From: Chloroflexota bacterium
Lineage (GTDB): Bacteria > Chloroflexota > UBA11872
Reading direction: 5' to 3'
Length of the DNA: 11,014 nt
Assembly (NCBI GenBank): GCA_028875175.1
Contig: JAPPFO010000109.1
Coordinates: 1-11,014, forward strand
This document shows positions 1 through 7,875 of this stretch, piece after piece. A program made the translations under genes and the position numbers. Below the pieces are notes generated by a model, which had not been told where the DNA came from, made no database searches, and worked only from the letters and a program-made list of their open reading frames with translations. The first letter of the stretch is position 1, and each line of letters begins with the position of its first letter.

Positions 1-1
1 G

Positions 2-859
2 ATTTTCTATGCCCTAGGGATTGGACTTCTGACCCTGCTGGGCTTCCTGATCATCCCGCGCGTGGTCGACGAACTCGACCGCCTGACGACCGAGCTTCCG
101 TCGATTATTGCGGACCTCGAATCAGCCTTGCCGTCAGAGTTCCTGGGGCAGCCACTGGTTGTGCAGGACGTGATCGATGGGCTGACGGCGGGCGCGACCA
201 GCATGCTGACCGATGCCTCACAGGCGGTAAGCGCTTTCCGCAGCGCATTCAACCTGCTGATTCACGGTGTGCTGGCCGTGGTCGCGGCCGGTTACCTGCT
301 GCTGGCTGGACCCGAACTCTTCCGGGGTCTGTTGGAACGGATTCCCCCCGGTCCGCGGGCCGAGACCGAGGACCTGGTCGGCCGCATCAACAGCGTTCTC
401 GGCGCATTCATCCGAGGCGAGATCATCCTGGTGGTGATCATGAGCGTGACCACGTTCATCGGGCTGTCGATCATCGGCATCCGGTTTGCGGTGATCCTGG
501 CTATTGCCACGGGATTCCTGGAGTTGATCCCGGTGTTCGGCCCGATCATGGCGGCGATTCCACCGATCGGATTGGCGTTGGTCACGGCCAATAACTTTGG
601 CTGGCCGGGGTGGGTCGCGGGCGTGGTGGTGGCTGTGATGTACACGGTGCTGCGGCAGCTCGAGGATTATTTCGTGATTCCCAACGTGGTGGGCCGGGTG
701 GTGCGCGTGCATCCCCTGATTGCCCTGTTCGCCATCTTTGCGGGGCTGCAAATCTGGGGCATTACCGGCATGGTCATTGCCCTGCCGGTGGCCGGGGTGG
801 CGCGGGTTTTGCTGGGCTACGCTTACCGGCGCACGGTTACGTCGCCGCGGCGGCCGTAG
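2..859 (+). CDS. AI-2E family transporter (permease), 5' partial
   Basis: The reading frame is open to the left edge of the window, so the true start lies outside; 285 residues are visible. Family members usually have about 330-390 residues, so roughly the first 50-100, including the first membrane helices, are missing. Hydrophobic segments lie at visible residues about 1-19, 84-102, 140-158, 162-190, 203-217 and 238-270, separated by a polar region at about 20-80. Two family signatures are clear: a GFLELIPVFGPIMAAIPP stretch at about 171-188, and a QLEDYFVIPNVVG stretch followed by VHPL at about 219-239. These define the AI-2E transporter (PF01594) family of inner-membrane proteins. Despite the name, members transport varied or unknown substrates, and some act in Na+/H+ exchange, so no quorum-sensing role should be read into it. 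The C-terminus is short and basic. The next gene starts 129 bp downstream on the same strand, so co-transcription with hom is possible but not shown. Confidence 0.9.
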   Translation: MFYALGIGLLTLLGFLIIPRVVDELDRLTTELPSIIADLESALPSEFLGQPLVVQDVIDGLTAGATSMLTDASQAVSAFRSAFNLLIHGVLAVVAAGYLLLAGPELFRGLLERIPPGPRAETEDLVGRINSVLGAFIRGEIILVVIMSVTTFIGLSIIGIRFAVILAIATGFLELIPVFGPIMAAIPPIGLALVTANNFGWPGWVAGVVVAVMYTVLRQLEDYFVIPNVVGRVVRVHPLIALFAIFAGLQIWGITGMVIALPVAGVARVLLGYAYRRTVTSPRRP

Positions 860-988
860 TGGCCTGCCACAGGGCACGCGGCTGCTGGTCGCGAACGGCC
901 CAGGCAGAAATCCCGGATAGCAGGGCTAATCGAATTCAAACGGCGCTATTCTTCACGCGGCAATTGCCGAGAGAGCACTGAGGGGCGG

Positions 989-2290
989 ATGTCCGCCGAA
1001 ATTGGACTTGGGTTCCTGGGACTGGGAACGGTCGGCTCGGCCGTGGTTCGCACAGTCACCGAGCGGTCCGGCTACCTGGAGCGCCAGATTGGTCGTTCGT
1101 TCCAGGTTCGACGAGCGCTGATCCGCGATCCCAGCCGTAAGCGTGACGTTCCGCTTGACGCCTCCCAAATGACGGTAAACGCCGACGACGTGCTCGACGA
1201 CGCGTCCATCGACGTCGTCGTGGAACTGATGGGCGGCGTTGAGCCGGCCAACACGTACATCAGGCGGGCGCTTGCGTCCGGCAAGCACGTGGTCACGGCC
1301 AACAAGGAAGTGATGGCCACCTACGGGATCGAGTTGCTGGAGCTGGCCACGGCGCACGGCCGGGACCTGTACTTCGAGGCCAGCGTGGGGGGCGGCATCC
1401 CGGTAATCGGCCCGTTCCGGCAGGACCTGGCGGCGAACCAGATCCGCGAGGTGCACGCCATCATCAACGGCACGACCAACTACATCCTGACGGAGATGGC
1501 CGAAGGCGGGGTGGACTTCGACGCCGCTCTCGCGGACGCGCAGCGGCTGGGCTACGCCGAGCCGAACCCGACCAACGACATCGAGGGCATCGACGCTGCC
1601 TACAAGCTAGTGATCCTGGCCTCGCTGGCCTTCAACTGCGCGGTCCGACCGGCGGAGGTTTACCGCGAGGGCATCACGCGCATCAGCGCGGCGGACTTCC
1701 AATACGCGGCCGAGCTGGGCTACGGCATCAAGCTGCTGGCCATCGCCAAGCGGGCGTCGAACGGCTTCGAGGCCCGGGTACATCCGGCCTTGATCCAGCA
1801 GGACGTACTGCTGGCGCAGGTGGACGGGGTGTTCAACGCCGTGCTGCTGGACGGCGATTTGCTGGGCCGCGCCCTGTTCATTGGGCGCGGGGCAGGACCC
1901 GAACCGACCTCCAGCGCCATCGTGGCCGACCTGATTGATCTGGGTCACAACATCCGAAGCGAGGTGCACGACCGGATTCCCATGTCTCTGGACGGTGACC
2001 TGTGCGTGCTGCCGATGGCCGAGGTTCGCTCGCGCTACTACTTCCGGCTCTGGGTGAAGGACCAGCCGGGAGTGCTGGCGCGCATCGGCACGGTCTGTGG
2101 CGAGCACGCCATCAGCATCGCCTCGGTCATCCAGAAGGAAGTGGATGACAACGCGGGCCGCGCGGAGCTGGTGTTCCTGACGCACGAGGCCCAGGAAGCG
2201 GCGGTGCAGGGCGCGCTGTCCGACATCGCGGATCTGGACGTGGTGGCCTCGGTCGCCAGCATGATTCGAGTCGAGGACCTGGCGGAATGA
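989..2290 (+). CDS. hom: Homoserine dehydrogenase with C-terminal ACT domain
   Basis: This enzyme reduces L-aspartate-4-semialdehyde to L-homoserine with NAD(P)H, the branch-point step toward threonine and methionine, in the cytoplasm. The 433-residue length is typical of the monofunctional ACT-containing form. An N-terminal Rossmann domain carries the nucleotide loop GLGTVG (residues 11-16) and VTANKE (102-107). The catalytic domain has GGGIP (134-138), the INGTTNYI segment (159-166) and a DIEGIDAAYK segment (197-206), whose Asp202 and Lys206 fit the catalytic Asp/Lys pair of the family. Residues about 350-425 form an ACT domain, normally the site of feedback control by threonine. There is no aspartokinase domain, so it is not a ThrA-type fusion. 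The ATG at 989 has GAGGGG at 980-985, a slightly tight spacing of 3 nt, and gives the expected short lead before the Rossmann strand. It overlaps thrC by 4 bp. I see no clear promoter in the 129-bp gap upstream. Confidence 0.96.
   Translation: MSAEIGLGFLGLGTVGSAVVRTVTERSGYLERQIGRSFQVRRALIRDPSRKRDVPLDASQMTVNADDVLDDASIDVVVELMGGVEPANTYIRRALASGKHVVTANKEVMATYGIELLELATAHGRDLYFEASVGGGIPVIGPFRQDLAANQIREVHAIINGTTNYILTEMAEGGVDFDAALADAQRLGYAEPNPTNDIEGIDAAYKLVILASLAFNCAVRPAEVYREGITRISAADFQYAAELGYGIKLLAIAKRASNGFEARVHPALIQQDVLLAQVDGVFNAVLLDGDLLGRALFIGRGAGPEPTSSAIVADLIDLGHNIRSEVHDRIPMSLDGDLCVLPMAEVRSRYYFRLWVKDQPGVLARIGTVCGEHAISIASVIQKEVDDNAGRAELVFLTHEAQEAAVQGALSDIADLDVVASVASMIRVEDLAE
2273..2290 (+). promoter_or_regulatory. 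thrC ribosome binding site and ATGA start/stop overlap with hom
   Basis: GAGGA at 2273-2277 lies within the last codons of hom, 9 nt before the thrC ATG at 2287. That ATG overlaps the hom TGA in an ATGA tetranucleotide. Both the spacing and the overlap support this start and point to translational coupling of the two threonine enzymes. Confidence 0.75.
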
Positions 2291-3354
2291 ACGGCTCCCC
2301 GCGTCCGGGGGTGATCGAGCGCTATCGAGAGTTTCTTCCCGTAGGCGAGGCCACGCCGAATCTGACCATTGGCGAGGGCGACACGCCGCTGATTCGGGCC
2401 GAATCGCTGGAGCGGCGGCTGGGCGTGGCGGAGGTCTGGCTGAAACTCGAAGGCTGTAACCCCACCGGCTCGTTCAAGGACCGGGGGCTGGCGGTGGCCG
2501 CGGCCAAAGCCATTGAGGAGGGCGCACACTCGTTCATCTGCGCTTCGACCGGGAACACGGCGGCATCCGCAGCAGCCTTCGGCGCGCGGTCCGGAACGCC
2601 CACCGGGGTGATTATTCCGGCGCGCGGGGTGGCGCTGGGCAAGGTGGCGCAAGCGCTGATCTACGGCGCGCGCGTGATTCCGATCCAGGGGTCGTTCGAC
2701 GACGGCCTGACCGTGGTCCGGGCACTTGCGTCGCGACCGGGCGTGGCGCTCGTGAATTCGGTCAATCCCTACCGCCTGGATGGCCAGCAAACGGCCGCAT
2801 TCGAGGTGGTGGACACGCTGGGCGAGGCGCCGGACGAGCTGTTTATCCCGGTCGGAAACGCCGGCAACATCACGGCGTACTGGAAGGGCTTCCGCGCCTA
2901 CGAGAGCGCCGGCCGGTCCAGGCAGCTCCCGGTCATGCGTGGCTTCCAGGCCTCAGGCGCCGCGCCGATCGTGGAGGGCGAGCCCGTGGGCAATCCGGAC
3001 ACGGTGGCCTCGGCCATCCGGATCGGCAATCCGGCCAATTGGGAACGCGCGGTGCAGGCGCGCGACGAGTCGGACGGGACCATCGAGGCGGTCAGCGACG
3101 AGCTCATCGTCGAGGCCTATCAACTGCTGGCGGCCGAAGAAGGCATCTTTGTCGAACTGGCTTCGGCCGCGTCGGTGGCCGGGCTGCTGCACAGGTCTCG
3201 TGGCGGCGAGGTTATTGGTGACCGTGTGGTCTGCGTGCTTACCGGCACCGGACTGAAGGACCCGGGCGCGGCGGTGCGGCACGCACCCAAGCCGGCTGAA
3301 GTCGAGGCCAATACCGAGGCGGTGGCCGAGGCTCTGGGCTGGGACGACCTCTAG
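2287..3354 (+). CDS. thrC: Threonine synthase (PLP-dependent)
   Basis: This enzyme converts O-phospho-L-homoserine to L-threonine and phosphate, the last step of threonine synthesis. At 355 residues it belongs to the short class of fold-type II PLP enzymes, unlike the roughly 430-residue E. coli ThrC. The PLP lysine sits in GSFKDRG (Lys64). A CASTGNTAAS segment (85-94) binds the substrate or cofactor, and the PLP-phosphate loop is PVGNAGN (188-194). LTGTGLKDP near the C-terminus is characteristic of threonine synthases and argues against threonine dehydratase or cysteine synthase. The ATG shares bases with the hom stop codon (ATGA). GAGGA at 2273-2277, 9 nt before it inside hom, gives good spacing for coupled translation. 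The pathway also needs homoserine kinase (ThrB), which is not encoded in this window. Confidence 0.95.
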   Translation: MNGSPRPGVIERYREFLPVGEATPNLTIGEGDTPLIRAESLERRLGVAEVWLKLEGCNPTGSFKDRGLAVAAAKAIEEGAHSFICASTGNTAASAAAFGARSGTPTGVIIPARGVALGKVAQALIYGARVIPIQGSFDDGLTVVRALASRPGVALVNSVNPYRLDGQQTAAFEVVDTLGEAPDELFIPVGNAGNITAYWKGFRAYESAGRSRQLPVMRGFQASGAAPIVEGEPVGNPDTVASAIRIGNPANWERAVQARDESDGTIEAVSDELIVEAYQLLAAEEGIFVELASAASVAGLLHRSRGGEVIGDRVVCVLTGTGLKDPGAAVRHAPKPAEVEANTEAVAEALGWDDL

Positions 3355-3359
3355 CTGGC

Positions 3360-3374
3360 AGTGCCGCGGGCACT
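3360..3374. terminator. Small hairpin between convergent thrC and panC
   Basis: A perfect 6-bp inverted repeat, AGTGCC / GGCACT with a GCG loop, lies in the 30-bp gap between the stop codons of two converging genes. This is where a bidirectional terminator would be expected. No T-run follows on either strand, so intrinsic termination would be weak and the element may only stabilise mRNA 3' ends. Confidence 0.35.
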
Positions 3375-3384
3375 CCTGGCTGGC

Positions 3385-4245
3385 TCACGAGCCATCTGCG
3401 TCCAGCAGTCCGTCGCCCAGCACAACGTTGTCGATCAGGCCAACACCGCCGATTTCGGCCGCGACGGCGATCACGAGGGGCGGTTCGGCCGCGGCTATGG
3501 GTTCCAGGGTCAGGGCATGGCGGACTTCGGCGTATCCCAGGGTGGCCAGCGGCTCGGCCTGAACGGTGGCTTTCACCAGGTCGGCCAGCGCCCGGGGTGA
3601 ACGCTCGTCGTCGTCCCAGGCATCGTGCGCGAGCGACAGACCGCGTGAGAGGGACAGGGCGGCCTGGCGTTGTTCGGCCGAAAGGCGAACGTTGCGGCTG
3701 CTGAGGGCCAGACCGTCGGGGTCCCTGACCGTGGGCACGATTGCCAGGTCGACCGGCAGGTTCAGGTCCTTCACCATGCGGTCGATCACGCGCGTCTGCT
3801 GCCAGTCCTTCTGACCGAGGTAGCCGCGGGTGGGCCGGGTGAGGTTGAAGAGCTTGGCAACGACGGTGGCGACGCCGGCGAAGTGTCCGGGACGGCGGGC
3901 GCCTTCGAGATCGGCGCCGATTGGCCCCGGGTCGATCGAGGTGCCGAAGCCATCCGGGTACATCTCCTCAACTGAGGGCGCGAAGACCAAGTCAACGCCG
4001 GAAGTCTCGAAACCCGCAAGGTCCGCGGCCTCGTCACGCGGGTAGGCGGCGTAGTCCGACGGATCGTTGAACTGGGTCTGGTTGACGAACAGGGTGGCAA
4101 TGACCGAGTGCTCGCGGCGCCGGGCGGCGCGCAGTAGTGCGAGGTGGCCGGCGTGGAGCGCGCCCATGGTGGGCACCACGCCGACAGGGCCGCGCAGGCG
4201 CGCCCGGGCTTCGTGAAGGCTGGTTCGGGTTCTGGCTACGATCAT
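3385..4245 (-). CDS. panC: Pantothenate synthetase (pantoate--beta-alanine ligase)
   Basis: This cytoplasmic enzyme joins (R)-pantoate and beta-alanine with ATP hydrolysis through a pantoyl-adenylate intermediate, giving pantothenate for coenzyme A synthesis. The 286-residue length is normal for PanC. In order, the protein shows the nucleotide-binding PTMGALHAGH motif (25-34, a HIGH-type motif in which HAGH replaces the common HEGH). A FVNQTQF segment (53-59) follows, then a PGHFAGVATVVAKLF segment (119-133). LGQKDWQQ (143-150) and the KMSKS-like DGLALSSRN (177-185) complete the signature. The ATG at 4245 places PTMGALHAGH at the expected distance. No Shine-Dalgarno sequence is obvious upstream on the minus strand. 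No panB or panD is next to it; the gene stands alone, divergent from the glcE-like gene and convergent with thrC. Confidence 0.96.
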   Translation of the reverse strand: MIVARTRTSLHEARARLRGPVGVVPTMGALHAGHLALLRAARRREHSVIATLFVNQTQFNDPSDYAAYPRDEAADLAGFETSGVDLVFAPSVEEMYPDGFGTSIDPGPIGADLEGARRPGHFAGVATVVAKLFNLTRPTRGYLGQKDWQQTRVIDRMVKDLNLPVDLAIVPTVRDPDGLALSSRNVRLSAEQRQAALSLSRGLSLAHDAWDDDERSPRALADLVKATVQAEPLATLGYAEVRHALTLEPIAAAEPPLVIAVAAEIGGVGLIDNVVLGDGLLDADGS

Positions 4246-4261
4246 TGCGAGACGACTTGCG

Positions 4262-4291
4262 TTGAGCGCGTCCTGCCGCGCCCCTGATACT
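4262..4291 (+). promoter_or_regulatory. Candidate promoter for the glcE-glcF cluster, possibly leaderless
   Basis: In the 53-bp divergent gap, TTGAGC (4262-4267) and GATACT (4286-4291) form a sigma70-like -35/-10 pair with an 18-bp spacer. Each hexamer matches the consensus at 4 of 6 positions. Transcription would begin about 7 nt after the -10, at or next to the A of the ATG at 4299, leaving no room for a ribosome binding site; none is seen. The hexamers are imperfect, so this is a candidate only. Confidence 0.4.
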
Positions 4292-4298
4292 GCACATC

Positions 4299-5648
4299 AT
4301 GGCACCGAACCCCGCGCCGGATTCCGCTGAGCTCCAGCAGGCGCTCGCGGCCGAGCTGCCGACTGGCTCCGTTGCTCCGGGCAATGCGGAACGCGACGCA
4401 GTTGACGGCGTTCGGCCGGGTCTTTGCGCGCAGGTCGACTCGCCGGATGCTGTGGCGGCGGCGCTGGCGATCTGTCAGCGGTTGGACGCCGTGGTGGTAC
4501 CGCGCGGCGGCGGATCCCACCTGGGTCTTGGTCAGCCGCCGGAGCGGGTGGACCTGTTGCTGGACCTCAGCGAGCTGAACGCGGTCATCGAGTACCGGCC
4601 GGCGGATCTGACGCTGGCGGTGGCCGCCGGCGCACGGCTGGCGGACGTGCAGGCTTTGCTGGCGGGCGAAGGGCAGATGCTGGCCCTGGACCCGGCGAGT
4701 GAACCGAGTTCGACCGTCGGCGGCATGGTGGCCGCCAACCTATCCGGCCCGCGTCGGGCGGGATCGGGCACGGCGCGGGACCTGGTGATCGGCCTCTACG
4801 TCGCGGGCGTGAACGGCCTGGTGACGAGGTCAGGCGGCATGGTGGTCAAGAACGTAACCGGTTACGACCTGTCCAAGGCGCACATTGGGGCGTTGGGCAC
4901 GCTGGGGGTCATCACGCGGGTGAACCTGAAGATCACGCCGTGTCCGTCGGTGGAGCGGACGCTGTTGCTGCCGTTGGCAGACCCGGCGGCGGCCGGCGCG
5001 GCAATCGGCGCCGTAATCGACAGTCCGCTGGTGTCCAGCGGATTCGATCTGATTCAACGCGAGCTGACGCCGGACATCGACGTCGGGGACGGCGACGCCT
5101 GGCTGTTGGCGATGCGCATGGCCGGAACGGCGGGCGGCGTGGCCGCGCAGCTGGCGATGGCGACGGACGCCGTGGCACCGCACGTGGACGCGGATGGCGT
5201 GACGCTGGATGGGGAGGCCCAGGAGGGGTTCTGGTGGGATGCCGATGCGCTGGCGCGTTCGCCCACCGACATTCGCAGCCAGACGACGTGCCGGCTGAAC
5301 GCCTTGTCCAGCCAGACGCCCTCGTTAGTGGGCAGCGCGGCCGAAATCGGTGAGGACCTGGGTTTGCGGACCACGGCCAGCGCGCGGGCGTTGCACGGCG
5401 TGGTGCGTGTCAGGGCCGCCGGGACAGATGACGCTGGTGTGCTAACGGAGTTCGTACAGCGATTGCGAGCGGCGGCAGGGCGGCTGGGCAGCACGCTGGT
5501 GATCGAGTATGCGAGCGCGGAGGTGAAGCAAGCCGCGGGGGTGTGGGGCGTCGCGGCCGACGCGCCGGACGTGCAGGCGATGGATGCGCTGCGCGCGGCC
5601 TTCGATCCAGGTCGGATAATCAATCGCGGACGCTTTGTGGTGACCTAA
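4299..5648 (+). CDS. glcE: FAD-binding oxidoreductase, glycolate oxidase GlcE-like subunit
   Basis: A PCMH/VAO-type flavoprotein subunit, 449 residues. The N-terminal FAD-binding domain shows PRGGGSHLGLG (68-78), a LLLDLSELN segment (86-94) and STVGGMVAANLSGP (138-151). It also has ARDLVIG (159-165) and a long KNVTGYDLSKAHIGALGTLG stretch (184-203), all typical of GlcE and related D-lactate/glycolate dehydrogenase flavoproteins. The C-terminus ends with FDPGRIINRGRF, the usual closing motif of the family. It is longer than E. coli GlcE (about 350 residues) because of an extended N-terminus and middle region. It lies 3 bp upstream of a GlcF-type Fe-S gene, so the two probably form one complex oxidising a 2-hydroxy acid and passing electrons through FAD and Fe-S clusters to the quinone pool. 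No GlcD-type paralogue is in the window. The substrate (glycolate, lactate or another) cannot be read from sequence, so the symbol is by similarity. Confidence 0.85.
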   Translation: MAPNPAPDSAELQQALAAELPTGSVAPGNAERDAVDGVRPGLCAQVDSPDAVAAALAICQRLDAVVVPRGGGSHLGLGQPPERVDLLLDLSELNAVIEYRPADLTLAVAAGARLADVQALLAGEGQMLALDPASEPSSTVGGMVAANLSGPRRAGSGTARDLVIGLYVAGVNGLVTRSGGMVVKNVTGYDLSKAHIGALGTLGVITRVNLKITPCPSVERTLLLPLADPAAAGAAIGAVIDSPLVSSGFDLIQRELTPDIDVGDGDAWLLAMRMAGTAGGVAAQLAMATDAVAPHVDADGVTLDGEAQEGFWWDADALARSPTDIRSQTTCRLNALSSQTPSLVGSAAEIGEDLGLRTTASARALHGVVRVRAAGTDDAGVLTEFVQRLRAAAGRLGSTLVIEYASAEVKQAAGVWGVAADAPDVQAMDALRAAFDPGRIINRGRFVVT

Positions 5649-5651
5649 GGC

Positions 5652-6956
5652 ATGACGGTGGAACCCGCGCGGTTGGGATTCTCGGCTGAGGACGCACCGG
5701 ACAGGTCCATCCTGTCGACCTGCGTGCATTGCGGGCTGTGCCTCAACGAGTGTCCGACGTACCGGGTGCTGCGGGTGGAGATGGATTCGCCGCGTGGGCG
5801 CATCCAGCTGATTGACGCCGTGCATGACGGGCGGATGGCCCTGGATAGCCCGGCGTTCCTGCGACATACGTTCCAGTGCCTGGATTGCCGAGGCTGCGAG
5901 ACGGCGTGTCCGTCGGGCGTGAAGTATGGGGAGCTCATCGAGTCCGTCCGGGCGCAGACGGTGCAGGCCAAGCTGCTGCCAACCCGACGACGGATTGCGC
6001 AGACGGTGCTGCGTCTGGTGTTTCCGCGGCCAAAGCTGCTACGGCTGGCGGCGCGAGGGTTGTGGCTGTACCAGCGCAGCGGATTGCAGGTGCTAATGCG
6101 AAAGCTCGGCTTGCTGCGCCTGATCGCGCCGCCGCTGGCGGCGGTGGAGGCGTTGTCACCCCCGGTTTCGGACCGGTTCCTGCAAGCCTCGGACCTGCGG
6201 TTTGTGCCGGCCGCAGGCGAGCGGCGGCGCTCAGTGGCGTTCATCACGGGCTGCATCATGAGCGTGTCGTTCGCGGAGGCGCATCGCGCGTCGCTGCGGG
6301 TGCTGGCGCGCAACGGCTGCGATGTCCACATTCCCGAGCACCAGAGTTGTTGCGGGGCGTTGCACGTGCATGGCGGCGACCGTGAGACCGCCCGCGAACT
6401 GGCACGCCGCAACATCGATGCCTTCGACTCGGCCGAGTACGAGGCGATCATCATTAACTCGGCGGGTTGCGGATCCACGCTAAAGGAGTATGGCGAACTG
6501 CTGGCCGACGTCCCTGGCTACGCGGAGCGCGCACATGCGTTTACGGAACGCGTGCGCGACCTTTCGGAGTTTCTTGCCGAAATCGGCGCGGAGGCGCCAG
6601 CAGGATCGGTACGCGAGCGCGTGATCTACCAGGACGCCTGCCACCTGGTTCATGCCCAGGGCGTGTCCCAGCAGCCGCGGGACCTACTGGCCGCGGTGCC
6701 CGGAGTGGAATTGGTGGAAATGGAGAACCCGACGGTTTGTTGTGGGGCCGCGGGCCTTTACAGCGTGACGGACACGGACATCTCGCTGGCGATCCTGGAG
6801 CAGCGGCTGGATGCGATCGAGGCCACGGGTGCCAAGGTGATCGTGTCCGCCAATCCGGGCTGCCTGCTGCACATCCAGTCAGGCGCCCGTCGGCGCGGGC
6901 TGGACCTGACAGTGATGCATGTGGCCGAGTTCCTGGACAAGGCCTACGCCGCGTGA
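5652..6956 (+). CDS. glcF: Glycolate oxidase iron-sulfur subunit, GlcF-like
   Basis: A 434-residue electron-transfer subunit with the GlcF architecture. Two 4Fe-4S ferredoxin motifs stand at the N-terminus: CVHCGLCLNECP (Cys24, 27, 30, 34) and CLDCRGCETACP (Cys76, 79, 82, 86). Two cysteine-rich CCG domains follow. The first has Cys201, SCCG (232-235) and SAGCG (270-274); the second has DAC (328-330), VCCGAAG (362-368) and NPGC (401-404). All expected cysteines are present. Family knowledge suggests it relays electrons from the flavoprotein subunit to membrane quinones, with the CCG domains binding a further Fe-S cluster or a heterodisulfide-reductase-like site. The ATG is 3 bp after the glcE stop. 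GGTGA at 5639-5643, 8 nt upstream, is a plausible ribosome binding site inside glcE, so the pair is tightly coupled. Confidence 0.9.
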   Translation: MTVEPARLGFSAEDAPDRSILSTCVHCGLCLNECPTYRVLRVEMDSPRGRIQLIDAVHDGRMALDSPAFLRHTFQCLDCRGCETACPSGVKYGELIESVRAQTVQAKLLPTRRRIAQTVLRLVFPRPKLLRLAARGLWLYQRSGLQVLMRKLGLLRLIAPPLAAVEALSPPVSDRFLQASDLRFVPAAGERRRSVAFITGCIMSVSFAEAHRASLRVLARNGCDVHIPEHQSCCGALHVHGGDRETARELARRNIDAFDSAEYEAIIINSAGCGSTLKEYGELLADVPGYAERAHAFTERVRDLSEFLAEIGAEAPAGSVRERVIYQDACHLVHAQGVSQQPRDLLAAVPGVELVEMENPTVCCGAAGLYSVTDTDISLAILEQRLDAIEATGAKVIVSANPGCLLHIQSGARRRGLDLTVMHVAEFLDKAYAA

Positions 6957-6972
6957 GGACTGGCAGTCGTCA

Positions 6973-7848
6973 ATGTCGACGCCGCAGCGCTCCGTAGAGC
7001 GAGGCGCCAGCCGGGGCGCCTGGGCGAGGCGGCAGGCGGCCGTGGACGCCCAGCAGGTGCGCTGGCACGACGAGCACGAGGCCGAGGTGCGAGCCGACCG
7101 GGAGTCTCGGGCGGCCGAAATTGCCGCGGGGCGCCGCCCAACGCCGCGCAATATCTGGCGCGTGGTGACATCCAGTAGAACGCTGACGTCATTTCTGATT
7201 TTTAGCTTGCTGCTGGCTGCCGGGGTCATCCCGGCCGTGCTGGCGCTGCGGACGACGCAGGAAGAGGGGATCGAGCCGGAAGTCGTCCGTCGGATCCAGG
7301 TCGGTCTACAGCAGAGTTCGGACCTGGACGGCGAAGGATTCGACCTACTGGAAATCGTGAACGGCGGCGAGCTGCTGGCTATCAGTTCGACCGCCGACCC
7401 GGAGGGCGACCACGGTCCCAACCGGATGCAGGACGGCCTGTTCGATCCGCAGTTCACAGCCTGGCGGTCCGCTGGCCCGGACTTTCCGCTGACGGCGATT
7501 TACACGGTGCGATTTCGCACACCGGTTCAGAAGGTGGTTGTTTGGAATCACCCCGATGAACCGTCGGCCAGCTATATCCGGGAGTTTGAAGTGCTGGCTT
7601 CGCTGGAGGACCCGCGAACGCATCCCGATGCGCTGGTGAGCATTGGGCGGTTCACGGCGGCCGCTCCGGACCTGAAGCTGGTGTTCGATGTCGAGACGCC
7701 AGTGCCGATTCGGTATGCGATGCTGCGGATCTACTCCACGTTTGGGCCGGCGGACTACGTGTCGGCGCACGAGATCGGACTGTTTAGCGAGTCGCGTGAC
7801 GCCGAGCAGGCGCCGCTGCCGAGGCCGCCGGCGCCGCTGAACATCTAG
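6973..7848 (+). CDS. Single-pass membrane protein with discoidin-like outer domain
   Basis: I do not recognise this 291-residue protein as a named family. An N-terminal stretch of about 60 residues rich in Ala, Arg, Glu and Gln looks cytoplasmic and helical. One hydrophobic segment follows (about residues 73-92). The rest, about 126-272, has a DGLFD...W start, alternating beta-strands, a REFEVLASLED segment, a RYAMLRIYS segment and a closing SAHEIGLF. That order resembles F5/8-type C (discoidin) or NPCBM jelly-roll domains, which bind carbohydrate or other surface ligands. The inferred topology is N-in with the sandwich outside. I chose the ATG at 6973 because the earlier in-frame ATG at 6919 lies inside glcF. 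GAGGA at 6955-6959 is 13 nt away, a long spacing. Only 16 bp separate it from glcF, so it is probably co-transcribed, but no functional link to glycolate oxidation is shown. Confidence 0.7.
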   Translation: MSTPQRSVERGASRGAWARRQAAVDAQQVRWHDEHEAEVRADRESRAAEIAAGRRPTPRNIWRVVTSSRTLTSFLIFSLLLAAGVIPAVLALRTTQEEGIEPEVVRRIQVGLQQSSDLDGEGFDLLEIVNGGELLAISSTADPEGDHGPNRMQDGLFDPQFTAWRSAGPDFPLTAIYTVRFRTPVQKVVVWNHPDEPSASYIREFEVLASLEDPRTHPDALVSIGRFTAAAPDLKLVFDVETPVPIRYAMLRIYSTFGPADYVSAHEIGLFSESRDAEQAPLPRPPAPLNI

Positions 7849-7856
7849 CGGCGTAC

Positions 7857-7869
7857 GGGGGGCACCCCC
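7857..7869. terminator. Possible weak hairpin between convergent genes
   Basis: GGGGG / CCCCC with a three-base loop lies in the 27-bp gap between the stop codons of the discoidin-like membrane protein and the RidA-family gene. It could help end transcription in both directions, but the stem is only 5 bp and there is no T-tract. Confidence 0.25.
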
Positions 7870-7875
7870 AAGCAC

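Noticed and set aside
2..859. Quorum-sensing (AI-2) function for the first gene
   Set aside because: The family name is historical; no luxS or lsr genes are present, so only family membership is supported.
5645..6478. Long minus-strand open frame opposite glcF
   Set aside because: The plus-strand frame carries all the Fe-S cysteine motifs. The opposite frame has no recognisable domain and is a by-product of high GC.
6919..6972. Upstream in-frame ATG extending the discoidin-like protein by 18 residues
   Set aside because: It would overlap the end of glcF by 38 bp and adds residues with no membrane or domain character. The ATG at 6973 fits the normal gene spacing.
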